Source: DATKZH01 sp035528065 (GTDB taxonomy: Bacteria > Planctomycetota > Planctomycetia > Pirellulales > Thermoguttaceae). From it: DNA of 64,000 bases. Below are positions 8,190 to 16,995 of the stretch, in pieces. Where the stretch lies: NCBI GenBank assembly GCA_035528065.1, contig DATKZH010000046.1, positions 1 through 64,000 on the forward strand, written 5' to 3'. Position numbers and translations under genes: made by a program. Within the stretch, counting starts at the first letter, position 1, and every line of letters starts with the position of its first letter. The notes under the pieces were generated by a model. That model was not told where the DNA came from. It searched no databases and saw only the letters and a list, made by a program, of their open reading frames with translations.

Positions 8190-9880
8190 TGGCTCCCGTC
8201 GTGCGTCGTGGGGATGGGCTCGAAGTGCCCCGCTTGGCCGGATCGGCCCTCGCCTGGCTGGGCCTTCTCGCCGGGGCACTGGCCGGCGGCCCCATCCAGC
8301 TTCGCGACGTCACCCACCAGACCGGGATCACGTTCGTCCACACCGACGGGGGCTGCGGCCGGCGGTACATCGTCGAAACCGTAAGCGCGGGGCTGGCGCT
8401 TTTCGACTACGACAACGACGGCGACGTGGACGTCTATTTCCTCAACGGCGCCCCGCTGCCCGGAACCAAGGTCGACGCGCCCCCGACCAACGCGCTGTAT
8501 CGCAACGACGGCGGCTGGCGGTTCACCGACGTGAGCGACGAGGCGGGCGTCGCCGACACCGGATACGGACTGGGCGTCGCGGCGGGCGACTACGACAACG
8601 ACGGGGACCAGGACCTCTATCTGAACAACTTCGGGCCGAACGTCATGTACCGCAACAACGGCGACGGGACGTTCACCGACGTAACCCAACCGACCGGCAC
8701 GCAGAACGGGAGCCGGGTGGGCGCGGGGGCCTGCTTCCTCGATATCGATCGGGACGGCGATCTGGACCTCTACGTCGCCAACTACCTCGAATTCTCCTAC
8801 GACGCCCCCATTTCGGCCACGATCCACGGGGTGCCCGTCTACCCCGGGCCAAACCGCTACCCTCCCGTCCCCGATACCCTCTACCGCAACAACGGCGACG
8901 GGACGTTCACCGACGTGAGCGTCGAGTCGGGCGTGGGCGCCCACGCGGGCTGGGGGATGGGGATCGTGTGCGCCGACTACGACAACGACGGCGATACGGA
9001 CGTCTTCGTCGGCAACGACGTCGCCGAGAACTTCCTCTTCGAGAACGACGGCCAGGGCAAGTTCGAGGAAGTGGGGCTCGTCGTCGGCGCCTCCTACGAT
9101 CTCCGCGGCAACCCGCAGGGAAGCATGGGCGTCGATTGCGGCGACTACAACAACGACGGCCGGCTCGATTTCTATCAGACGTCGTACCAGGGACAGCACG
9201 CCGTGTTGTACGAGAACGTGGGCGGCGGCCTGCTCGAAGACGTGACGCTCGCCACCGGCGCCGGCGCGGGAACGATGCCCTACGTGACGTGGGGAAACGG
9301 CCTGGTGGATTTCGATAACGACGGCGATCGCGACGTCTTCGTCGCCTGCGGCCACTTGTACGACAACGTGGACCGCTTCGACGACACCACGTCGTACCTC
9401 GCCCGAAACGTCCTCCTGATGAACACCGGCGACGGCCGATTCGTCGACGCGTCGCGCGCAAGCGGCGACGGGCTGGCCGTGACGCTCAGCAGCCGCGGCG
9501 CCGCGTTCGACGACCTGGACGGCGACGGCGACGTCGACGCCGTGATCCTCAACTCCCGGCGCGAGCCGACGGTTCTGCGGAACGACTCCCCCTCGGGCAA
9601 CCGCTGGGTCCAGATCCGCCTGCGAGGCGTGAAGAGCAACCGCGACGGCGTGGGGGCGCGGGTCAAAGTGGTGGCGGGGGATCTCACCCAGGTGGACGAA
9701 GTCCATAGCGGCCGCGGCTACCAGAGCCACTACGGCAGCCGTCTGCAATTCGGGCTGGGAGATCACGACCGGATCGACCGCGTCGAGGTCCGTTGGCTCG
9801 GCGGCGGGGTCGACGTGCTGAACGATCTGGCCACCGACCAAGTGTTGACGATTGTTGAAGGGGCGGCATATCAGCGGTAG
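8189..9880 (+). CDS. CRTAC1-family protein, FG-GAP/VCBS repeats plus ASPIC/UnbV domain
   Basis: 563 residues with an N-terminal hydrophobic export-like segment (AGSALAWLGLLAGALAGG). At least seven FG-GAP/VCBS units follow, each with a DxDxDG calcium loop (FDYDNDGDVDVYF, GDYDNDGDQDLYL, LDIDRDGDLDLYV, DDLDGDGDVDAVI), predicting a calcium-stabilised seven-bladed propeller outside the cytoplasm. The C-terminal ~90 residues (WVQIRLRGVKSNRDGVGARV, HSGRGYQSHYGSRLQFGLG) are an ASPIC/UnbV domain. The ATG at 8189 is chosen because it overlaps the upstream TGA and opens directly into the leader; in-frame sequence upstream belongs to the TPR gene. Such proteins are numerous in planctomycetes and of unknown function, presumably adhesive or surface-associated. 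Confidence 0.9.
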   Translation: MAPVVRRGDGLEVPRLAGSALAWLGLLAGALAGGPIQLRDVTHQTGITFVHTDGGCGRRYIVETVSAGLALFDYDNDGDVDVYFLNGAPLPGTKVDAPPTNALYRNDGGWRFTDVSDEAGVADTGYGLGVAAGDYDNDGDQDLYLNNFGPNVMYRNNGDGTFTDVTQPTGTQNGSRVGAGACFLDIDRDGDLDLYVANYLEFSYDAPISATIHGVPVYPGPNRYPPVPDTLYRNNGDGTFTDVSVESGVGAHAGWGMGIVCADYDNDGDTDVFVGNDVAENFLFENDGQGKFEEVGLVVGASYDLRGNPQGSMGVDCGDYNNDGRLDFYQTSYQGQHAVLYENVGGGLLEDVTLATGAGAGTMPYVTWGNGLVDFDNDGDRDVFVACGHLYDNVDRFDDTTSYLARNVLLMNTGDGRFVDASRASGDGLAVTLSSRGAAFDDLDGDGDVDAVILNSRREPTVLRNDSPSGNRWVQIRLRGVKSNRDGVGARVKVVAGDLTQVDEVHSGRGYQSHYGSRLQFGLGDHDRIDRVEVRWLGGGVDVLNDLATDQVLTIVEGAAYQR

Positions 9881-10146
9881 CCCCTCATGCGTGTATAAGC
9901 GATATCCCCAATAGCAGTAAAAACTGCCTGTAGAGGGATGTAACGTACCCGTCGTTCAGGTGGCATGATCACAACAGCGGTGTTTTTTTTCAGACGCCTT
10001 GTGACAGACGCTTGCAGTCCTCCTGGGCGGCTGGTAAAGTGCGTCTAGCTTGAGGGGCAGCCCCGCGGACGGGCTCTGCATGGGGGGACACGGGATCCGT
10101 CAGCATGTAATGTACTTCTTATCTCTTTCCCGAGGAGGGTTCGCCC

Positions 10147-11208
10147 ATGGTCCACTCTCGACGTTGGCGCGGTTTCACGCTCGTGGAACTGCTGGTGGTG
10201 ATTGCCATCATCGGTATCTTGATTGCTCTTCTCTTGCCGGCCGTACAGGCCGCGCGGGAGGCGGCCCGCCGGGCGCAGTGCAGCAACAACCTCAAGCAGC
10301 TCGGATTGGCGTTTCACAACTATCACGACACCTACAAGTGCATGCCGATCGGCGTCCGCGCCGGCGGCTGGAACGGCGGCTGGGGCACGTCGTTCTACGT
10401 GCGCTTGCTCCCCTACGTGGAGCAGGCGGCGCTTGCCGACTCGTGGCCGTGGTCCGAAAAGCCGGGCCTAACCAACCCCACCGTGGATGCCCGCAATGAA
10501 GGCTATCCGGGCGGAAACGTGAATCTCCGCGGCTTGCCCCTGAACCTGCTCAACCTGACGATCACCGGGTTCCGTTGCCCCTCCAGCGTGCTGCCGGAGT
10601 TCAGCACCGGCGGCAACGCCGTGTGCATGGCGTCGTACGCGGGCATCATGGGAGCGGTGGAGCCGACGGGGGTGTACGTCCCCACTTCGCAGCGCGGCTG
10701 CTGCGACTGCTGCGCCGGCGTCGGCACGGGGAATTTCGCAGACGGGCTGACCTCGGGGGGCGGCATGCTCACTTACAACAAGGTGATCCGGATTGCCGAC
10801 TGCCGCGACGGCACCTCGAACACGATGATTCTTGGTGAGACCTCCGACTGGGCGTACGACGTGAACGGAAACCGCAAGCACATCGATCCGAGCTGGCCGC
10901 ACGGGTTTGGCATGGGAACCGCCTGGGGGCCGACGGGCATAGTCGGCGATGGAATCAGCACCAGCACCGCCACGAGCCGGGCCTTCAACCTGACTTCGAT
11001 TCGCTACCCGGTGGGCACGCACATTTACGAGCTGCCGGGCGTCGGCGACAATCACGGCTCCAACAACCCGCTGCTTTCGGCGCATCCAGGCGGCACGCAA
11101 ATCTTACTGAGCGACGGGAGTGCCCGGTTCCTCAGCGAGACGACGAACCTGGAGACCCTGAAGCTCCTTGCCGACCGGCAGGACGAAATCCCCCTGCCCC
11201 AGTTCTGA
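10147..11208 (+). CDS. DUF1559 protein with prepilin-type N-terminus
   Basis: 353 residues. The N-terminus RRWRGFTLVELLVVIAIIGI is a class III (prepilin) leader with cleavage expected at G/F, followed by the hydrophobic helix and AREAARRAQCSNNLKQLGLAFHNYHD, the hallmark start of DUF1559. The C-terminus has the matching HPGGTQILLSDGSARFLSE box. The product is expected to be processed by prepilin peptidase and assembled or displayed as a pseudopilin-like surface protein. DUF1559 proteins are greatly expanded in planctomycetes. A strong GAGGAGG at 10132-10138 fixes the start. A cysteine-rich stretch (GCCDCCAG) near residue 180 may form disulfides. A perfect terminator-like hairpin follows the gene, and a small lipoprotein gene lies downstream, a common pairing. 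Confidence 0.92.
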   Translation: MVHSRRWRGFTLVELLVVIAIIGILIALLLPAVQAAREAARRAQCSNNLKQLGLAFHNYHDTYKCMPIGVRAGGWNGGWGTSFYVRLLPYVEQAALADSWPWSEKPGLTNPTVDARNEGYPGGNVNLRGLPLNLLNLTITGFRCPSSVLPEFSTGGNAVCMASYAGIMGAVEPTGVYVPTSQRGCCDCCAGVGTGNFADGLTSGGGMLTYNKVIRIADCRDGTSNTMILGETSDWAYDVNGNRKHIDPSWPHGFGMGTAWGPTGIVGDGISTSTATSRAFNLTSIRYPVGTHIYELPGVGDNHGSNNPLLSAHPGGTQILLSDGSARFLSETTNLETLKLLADRQDEIPLPQF

Positions 11209-11274
11209 GCCCAAGGGAGCCGTCTTTGGCCTCCCCGGCTGCGGCCGCATTGCGGTGGTCATGGTCTGATCGAC

Positions 11275-11307
11275 GCCCCGCTTCCGGCGGATCACCGGAA
11301 GCGGGGC
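11275..11307 (+). terminator. Rho-independent-type hairpin after DUF1559 gene
   Basis: A perfect 13-bp stem, GCCCCGCTTCCGG paired with CCGGAAGCGGGGC around a 7-base loop, is followed by CCTTTCG. The T tract is short, so termination strength is uncertain, but the position 67 bp after the stop fits. Confidence 0.7.
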
Positions 11308-11379
11308 CTTTCGTAAGGAACTCAAACTGTAAGCCAGTCTGCGGATGACGCCGAAAACCGCATGGAACCACGCCAACGG

Positions 11380-11472
11380 CAATCAGCCGTCAGCTTTCAG
11401 CAATCAGCCCGTTGGCGCCGCTCGCTTCCCGGGCAATCCAGGGTGAAAGCGGATTGCTGACCGCTGATGGCT
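11380..11472. repeat. Imperfect inverted repeat of AATCAGC/GCTGAT type
   Basis: The left arm (AATCAGCCGTCAGC... 11391-11417) and right arm (GTGAAAGCGGATTGCTGACC... 11442-11472) are imperfect reverse complements. It is a dispersed-looking palindromic repeat filling the gap before the lipoprotein gene. Confidence 0.5.
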
Positions 11473-11529
11473 TACAGTCTGAGTAAGGAAGACAACGGTC
11501 GTGCTTTTCTCAAGAGGAGACTTCAAGCC

Positions 11530-12018
11530 ATGCTAGTCTGTAGATTGCTCGCGCGGAGCCACGGGCTGTGGGCCATTCTGGCGATCGCCGGTTTACTCTT
11601 CTGCGTCGGGTGCAGCCCCGGCGGTTACTCCGGGCCGGTGGGTACGGTCACGGGAACGGTAACGCTCAACGGCGAGCCGGTGCCGGCGGGCTGCACGGTG
11701 ACTTTCATCTCGGACGACGGTCACGCGGCCTCCGGCAAGGTCGGACCGGGCGGGAGCTATCAGTTGTCGGCGGGGGCCGAGGGCAACAACGTCCCCGCGG
11801 CAACCTACAAGGTGTCCATCACGCCCCCGGGAAAGGCGGACGCGTCCGAGGCGGATTACGACAAGATGATGGAAGCAGAGTCCGCCGGCGAGGCTTCGCA
11901 GGAAGAGACTCAACCCGCAGAGGAAGTCATTCCCGCCAAGTACCAGACCACCGGCACCAGTGGACTCTCTTTCGAGGTCAAGGCAGGGAGCAACACGATC
12001 GACGTCCCGCTGGAGTGA
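11530..12018 (+). CDS. Small secreted lipoprotein, carboxypeptidase-regulatory-like fold
   Basis: 162 residues. A lipoprotein signal peptide ends at a lipobox-like LFCVGC with C28 as the acylated cysteine. The mature chain starts VGTVTGTVTLNGEPVPAG and continues as beta strands (TVTFISDDGH, GSYQLSAG, TYKVSITPPG), the pattern of transthyretin-like/carboxypeptidase regulatory domains that commonly follow DUF1559 genes in planctomycetes. An acidic, Glu-rich linker sits near residues 110-138. The ATG at 11530 follows AGAGGAGA at 11512-11519; an in-frame ATG at 11467 would add residues unlike a signal peptide. Likely anchored to a membrane on the outer side. Function unknown. Confidence 0.8.
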   Translation: MLVCRLLARSHGLWAILAIAGLLFCVGCSPGGYSGPVGTVTGTVTLNGEPVPAGCTVTFISDDGHAASGKVGPGGSYQLSAGAEGNNVPAATYKVSITPPGKADASEADYDKMMEAESAGEASQEETQPAEEVIPAKYQTTGTSGLSFEVKAGSNTIDVPLE

Positions 12019-12110
12019 GCTCGCGGAGGGCGGTTTCCTCCACCAATCGTGCGGACTTGCGCTCTCGACGATCGCGCCGGCTTGACCGAGACTCTCCGTG
12101 GCGGGACCAA

Positions 12111-12198
12111 CGTAGTCATCACGCTCCGCCGTGGTGACATGACGTCACGCGGAGCGTGACGAGTACCATTCTTGCGACACTTGTTTGTCGACCGATCC
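12111..12198. repeat. Palindrome-bearing dispersed element, copy A
   Basis: It contains GTAGTCATCACGCTCCGCCG then ACGTCACGCGGAGCGTGACG, a near-perfect hairpin, followed by an asymmetric tail CATTCTTGCGACACTTGTTT. The same hairpin plus tail recurs at 50643-50731. It abuts the stop codon of the TPR/PD40 gene, so it forms that gene's 3' untranslated region. Confidence 0.75.
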
Positions 12199-14634
12199 TC
12201 ACCGGGAGTCGGGCTGCGAGGCCTGCGCGCGCTGCTTGCAGGACGCAATGTGCTGCTGGATTGCGTTGGCCGACCGCTTGTCTCCCGCGTGGCGGGCGAT
12301 CCAGAGTGCCTGCTCGGCGGTGGAGATCGCGTCGGCGAATCGGCCGGCCTCGTAGTAGGCCCCCGAGAGCGTCATCAGGCCCGTCGGGTTCCGGTACTGC
12401 GTCAGCTCGCAGGCCCTCGAGGCGAGTTGAATCGCCTCGTCCACGTCCCGCAGCGGGGAGTCCTCGCTCGTCGCCCGGATCGACGCCAGCTTCAGTAGCG
12501 CAGGAACGAAGTCGGGCTTCTCGTTCAGCACCCGGCGGAGATGGGGCACGGCCTCGCCGGGCTTTCCCTCGCCGAGCAGCAGCTCCACGAGCTTGTAGCG
12601 GGAGGAGAGATCGTTCGGCTCGATGCGCACCGCCTCGGAAAGATGGGCTTTTGCCTCCCCGGGGTTGCCGAGCTCCAACAGGACGACCCCCAGCGTGACG
12701 TGCGCCGTGGGATCCTGCGGATCGATGCGGAGTGCGGCTCGGCAGGGCTCGACGGCCTGGTCGAACTTGCCGAGCCGCTGGAGCACGACGCCCAGCTTGC
12801 CGTGGGCCTCGGCGACCTCGGGCTCCAGCCGAATCGCCTCGACGAAGTGGGCCCGCGCCTCCTCGAGCATCCCTCGCATCGCCAGCGCCGTCCCCAAAGC
12901 GCGGTGTGCGCGGGCATTGTTCGGGTTGATCTCCAGCGAGTTCCGGTATCTCTCCACGGCGTCGTCCGGATCGTGAACGAGCAGGTTGTCGCCGGCTCGG
13001 CGATAGGAGTCGTCGTCGACGAACTGCTCGCGGATTCGCTTGATCGCGCCGGCGTCCGGATGCACGAATTCGGGGATGTTGGCGGCCCTGTCCGCCGCGG
13101 TGAACTGCGAGAGCACGACGGCCGGGCTGCTGCGTCCTTGCTCGTCGATATGGGTGAGGAAAAGCTGCGTGTAGTCCGAGTTGGCTTTCGAGGAGAACAC
13201 CAGCCACTTGCCGTTCGGCGACCAACTGTGCCACGAGTTCATCCGACCGGTGTTGCACCGGAGCCTTCTCGCCTTCCCACCGGAGGCCGGGATGATGTAC
13301 AGCTCGCTGTCCGGCTGGAGCAGCATGTAGCTCTTCGCCTTGCAGAACACGATCCACTTGCCGTCGGGGGAGTATTTGGCGAAATAGTTGCTCATCCCGT
13401 TGTGGGACGCTCCCTCGAGCGGCTCCGGATTGCCCCCCTCGCCCTCGTTGAACGGAATCCGATACAGGTCGAACAGGAACTCCTTGCCCCCCACCAGGAA
13501 CTCGTCGCATTCCTCCGGGGTGAGAAGCACCCTTCCGTCGTTACGAGCGTTCTCCAACCGGTACGCCTTGCTCCGGGCGAAGACGATGTGCTTCCCATCC
13601 GGGCTCCAGATCGGATTGCTCTGAACGAACTGCTCGTCGTCCGCTCCCGGCAGTGCACGGAAAGTCCCCGTTTCCCGAGAGTAGACGGCCAGAATGCCTT
13701 GGATCGGGAAGAAGAGCTGAGAGAAAGCGAGGCCCGGCTTGGGAACGAAGACGGACTGGTCCTTCACCGTGCTCACCGTGTACTTGCCGTCCGGGGAAAC
13801 CCGGGACAGCAAGCCGAAGGTCGGCCGCCCGTCTTCCTTCTCGTAGTCGCTCCAGGTGATGATGCTGCTCTTGTCGAGAGTCATCTCCTCGGAGACCGTC
13901 TTGATTACATAGGACCCCTTGTCGTTGGCGTAGTCCACGTCCATTCCCAGGACTCCTCCGTCGGCGGAGAACGAATGACAGTTCCCGCAGACGGGCAGAT
14001 TCTCCAGGACGATCTCAGGCTGCTTCTTGGAGGAGATTTCTCCGAACCGCCATCGGATGAGCGAGGGGTCCTTCACGGCCTCAATCAGGGGCAGGATCAC
14101 TTCCCGGTAGAAGATGGGCGCCCCGACTTCGTCCTTCGAGGCGGCGATGGAGACGCTCGCCGCCGAAAGGATCCGCTCCGGCGCGGTGCGGTTGACGCCC
14201 AACACCGTCACTTTCGCGCTCTTCTCCAGCGACCGGCGCTTGATCGTCTCCCACTGCTCGTCGGAGGGCGTCCACTCCACGGTGGAGCTGGGAAAACTCA
14301 TCCTGCCCTCGCCGTCCCGGAAGCTGATCGTCACGACCCACGTGTCCGAATGGCCGCAGGTGTCCTCCCAGCGAAACGTCGGAGCCACGATTTCCGGGGG
14401 AAAGAGCGTCTCGTCGAGCGGATAGCGGAACGCCAATTCGCCGTACTGCCCGTCTTCCCGGTAGGCGGCGAGGATTCCGTCGACGTCGACGGGGGGCGCC
14501 CGAGAGGTAATCCACAAGGCCCCCAAAACGCCGGCGCCGATCGCAACGACGCCGAATGCAAGAAACGCTAGTGCCTTACGTGACTTGAGCACGGAGCCTC
14601 TCTCGGGGCGGCGATGTGTGCGGGTCGTGCTCAT
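12199..14634 (-). CDS. PD40/TolB-like propeller + TPR membrane protein with a haem-c motif
   Basis: 811 residues. One N-terminal membrane helix (~20-40, FLAFGVVAIGAGVLGALWI) anchors it. VCGNCHSFSADG gives a CxxCH haem-c motif at residues 216-220, so the region is probably exported. Residues ~260-540 contain TolB/PD40-type repeats (RVSPDGKYTVSTV, NPIWSPDGKHIVFARS, KYSPDGKWIVFCKA, SWSPNGKWLVFSSK), a beta-propeller. The C-terminal ~250 residues are TPRs (NPNNARAHRALGTALAMRGM, FDQAVEPCRAALRIDPQDP). The ATG at 14634 follows GGAAGG; a GTG three codons upstream is possible. The gene is followed directly by a dispersed palindromic element. A redox or cytochrome-linked surface scaffold is inferred; no partner is obvious. 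Confidence 0.85.
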   Translation of the reverse strand: MSTTRTHRRPERGSVLKSRKALAFLAFGVVAIGAGVLGALWITSRAPPVDVDGILAAYREDGQYGELAFRYPLDETLFPPEIVAPTFRWEDTCGHSDTWVVTISFRDGEGRMSFPSSTVEWTPSDEQWETIKRRSLEKSAKVTVLGVNRTAPERILSAASVSIAASKDEVGAPIFYREVILPLIEAVKDPSLIRWRFGEISSKKQPEIVLENLPVCGNCHSFSADGGVLGMDVDYANDKGSYVIKTVSEEMTLDKSSIITWSDYEKEDGRPTFGLLSRVSPDGKYTVSTVKDQSVFVPKPGLAFSQLFFPIQGILAVYSRETGTFRALPGADDEQFVQSNPIWSPDGKHIVFARSKAYRLENARNDGRVLLTPEECDEFLVGGKEFLFDLYRIPFNEGEGGNPEPLEGASHNGMSNYFAKYSPDGKWIVFCKAKSYMLLQPDSELYIIPASGGKARRLRCNTGRMNSWHSWSPNGKWLVFSSKANSDYTQLFLTHIDEQGRSSPAVVLSQFTAADRAANIPEFVHPDAGAIKRIREQFVDDDSYRRAGDNLLVHDPDDAVERYRNSLEINPNNARAHRALGTALAMRGMLEEARAHFVEAIRLEPEVAEAHGKLGVVLQRLGKFDQAVEPCRAALRIDPQDPTAHVTLGVVLLELGNPGEAKAHLSEAVRIEPNDLSSRYKLVELLLGEGKPGEAVPHLRRVLNEKPDFVPALLKLASIRATSEDSPLRDVDEAIQLASRACELTQYRNPTGLMTLSGAYYEAGRFADAISTAEQALWIARHAGDKRSANAIQQHIASCKQRAQASQPDSR

Positions 14635-14738
14635 CCGATCCACTTACCTTCCAGGACATGAGCCCTCCGAACCCGCAAGATAAGGAAGTGTATTCTAGCC
14701 CGATTGCGGAGGGAATTCCAGCGATCGGCCGGGCGAAT

Positions 14739-14903
<165 letters not shown>

Positions 14904-14905
14904 GG

Positions 14906-16576
14906 TCACCGCTCCTCGGCCACGCGGCTGGTGCGGACGACCAGGTAGAGCTGCTTCCGCTCTTCGCCGGCTTGGTGGCCGTCGGCATCGGTTGTCGGCG
15001 ATAGGGTGAGCCCGCCGACGAGGACGGGCTTGCCCAGCGGCACGCGCATGCTGGCGGCGAACTGCTGCGTGGGCAGGTTGACGCGATCAACGTCGACCGA
15101 GCTTTCGCCGCCGGGCTCCTCGACCGTCTCTTTCTCTCCGTCGTAGCTGTACCCTATCTCACTGGGAGGGAAACGAGTGCCCACGCGCAGCACGCGATCC
15201 GGTTTGCGCCACCGGGTGACCGTGCTCTGGACGTCCACGAGCGCCGACTTCGCGCCGAGATCGACGGTGGGCCGAATCTCCAGCACGAGGCCGACGTTCG
15301 GGATTTGCATGACCGGCTGATACCCGACCCCGCTGCCGACCACGGGGATCGCCCCGTGGACGACCGTGCGGCGATCGCCCGCCGCCAGGTACGCTCTGTG
15401 CCCGCTCACGCAGTTGATCCGCGCACGATAGCCGGGCACGGTCCGCGTCAAGAGATCGAGCGCCTCCGGATCGACCGCGACCTGCGCGGCGTCGGCGTCG
15501 CGCGGCTTGCGATCGCCCAGGAGTTGGTCGAGCAGGTCGGAGTCGAGCACGAGCCACCGGGCGTCGACGACCACGGTCGGCAGGGCCTGCCGCTGCGCCC
15601 GGACCGAGTCCAGGAACGCTTCGATCTCGAGATGGATGGCGATCGTCTGGCTGATGGCCAGGACCTGATCGTAAGGGGCACAGCTACCGGCCCCGCCCAC
15701 GTCGTCCCAGCTTTCGGGCGCCACGGTGGTGGTGATCAGGTCGATGAGGCTGTCGAAATCGGGCAGTTGGACGAAATCGTTCCCGGCAATGAGCGACCCT
15801 GAAGGCCACAGGCCACCCATACCGCCGCCAGCGGACATCGCGCCGCCGCTCGTCGCCCCACTGTCGACAGCGAACATCGCGCCGCCGCTCATCGCCCCGC
15901 TGACCGCCATCCCGCCGCCGCTCGACATCAGCCCCCCCGACCCCTGCATCGGCATCATTCCTCCCCCGAGCCATCGGTTCTCCTGCGGCGTGGTCGGGAG
16001 GCGACCTCCCTGGTACGAGTAGTCGCGCGCCGAGGCCAGGAGATCGGACACGTCGTACGTTTTCGTCACGAGCAGGGTCTCCGCCTCCTCCGGCGTGGTG
16101 ATCAGAAGCACGTCGGAACGGATGGTCCACGTCAGGTCGAGCTCGCCGAGCATCAGCTCCAAGGCCGAGCGGAGGGGGATGCCGGACATGGCGAACGTCA
16201 TGGGCGTATCGGTGGGGACGCCCACGTCGTCCAAAGCCCGGAGGTCGAGATAGACGTGGACGCCGTGCTCGCTTTGGATATGGGCGAGCACCTCGCAAAG
16301 CGGAGTCTCGATCACCTCCAGCGAGGTCGGTTCCTCCAAAACCTTCAGGATGGCCTCGGTGCCGAAGCGGAGCGCCGGCGCCCGGCGCGGCGATGCCTTC
16401 TCCCCCGCGGCGGCCGCTTGCTTGGGCTTCTTCGGACCGGGCGAGGCACGACGGGCAAAAGGATCCTTGTCCTTCTCCGCCCCCCAGAGGGCATTGGTAC
16501 CCCAATCAGCCGGACCCACGCTCAGGACGAACGCGACCCAGAAAACGACCGGCGCAAGCAGAATCTTGCAAGACAT
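14906..16576 (-). CDS. Secreted secretin-like protein (STN-like N-domain, GspD-type C-domain)
   Basis: 556 residues with a signal peptide (ILLAPVVFWVAFVLSVGP). After a basic Ala/Pro/Lys linker, residues ~80-175 (LEVIETPLCEVLAHIQSEHG, VHVYLDLRALDDVG, PLRSALELMLGELDLTWTIR) resemble the short N0/STN domain of secretins. A Gly/Met/Ser-rich segment (repeated GGAM/GGGM) spans ~190-245. The C-terminal third (PTVVVDARWLVLDSDLLDQL, VGYQPVMQIPNVGLVLEIRP, KPVLVGGLTLSP) resembles the secretin homology region, where VG.VLEIRP is a typical strand. Shorter than true GspD secretins, and planctomycetes carry many such orphans. ATG 16576 follows GAGAGGAGGAG, so the start is firm. Outer-membrane or periplasmic; pore formation is not established. 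Confidence 0.75.
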   Translation of the reverse strand: MSCKILLAPVVFWVAFVLSVGPADWGTNALWGAEKDKDPFARRASPGPKKPKQAAAAGEKASPRRAPALRFGTEAILKVLEEPTSLEVIETPLCEVLAHIQSEHGVHVYLDLRALDDVGVPTDTPMTFAMSGIPLRSALELMLGELDLTWTIRSDVLLITTPEEAETLLVTKTYDVSDLLASARDYSYQGGRLPTTPQENRWLGGGMMPMQGSGGLMSSGGGMAVSGAMSGGAMFAVDSGATSGGAMSAGGGMGGLWPSGSLIAGNDFVQLPDFDSLIDLITTTVAPESWDDVGGAGSCAPYDQVLAISQTIAIHLEIEAFLDSVRAQRQALPTVVVDARWLVLDSDLLDQLLGDRKPRDADAAQVAVDPEALDLLTRTVPGYRARINCVSGHRAYLAAGDRRTVVHGAIPVVGSGVGYQPVMQIPNVGLVLEIRPTVDLGAKSALVDVQSTVTRWRKPDRVLRVGTRFPPSEIGYSYDGEKETVEEPGGESSVDVDRVNLPTQQFAASMRVPLGKPVLVGGLTLSPTTDADGHQAGEERKQLYLVVRTSRVAEER

Positions 16577-16995
16577 GGCGACTCCTCCTCTCCCAGGCAA
16601 ACCGAGACGCGAGAAAAGACCCAACCGCGGCGGTGTTCCAAGCCGCCGGCTGCCAGCATTCACCTTAGACCCTTCCGCACAGAGAAGCAAGCAACGGCGC
16701 CAGTCTTCGCGGCGGCTCCGCCAGACTCCCCTCATTCCTGGAGCGGCTGGCGAACGTACTCTCCCATCGGGCGGCAGCATTGCCCCCCGCCGGGGTCACT
16801 GCCCTCCAGGGAGGCTCCCGGTTGCTTGCACGACCCATGTGCGTTTGCGAAAATCCCGCTGACCCATCTCGCCCTATCGCGGGCGCGGGCGTTCGTCGCT
16901 CGACGCGTCAGGCCGTTCTTGGATCGGCGACGGGCTGTCTCTTGGTCGGCCGGCGGCGTCCGTGTCCCTGGTCCCCGGATCGTGAGGCTTCTGCG
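16577..16995. other. Intergenic region between divergent genes
   Basis: About 420 bp separating the leftward secretin-like gene and the rightward membrane-protein gene. No convincing coding frame, repeat or RNA was seen. It should carry both promoters. Confidence 0.4.

Noticed and set aside
8042..9841. ~600-codon minus-strand frame opposite the CRTAC1 gene
   Set aside because: Mirror of the repeated Asp-rich FG-GAP coding pattern; the Val/Ala/Asp-rich translation has no signal or domain.
12541..14571. ~680-codon plus-strand frame opposite the TPR/PD40 gene
   Set aside because: Antisense to clear TPR and PD40 repeats; no start context or motif.
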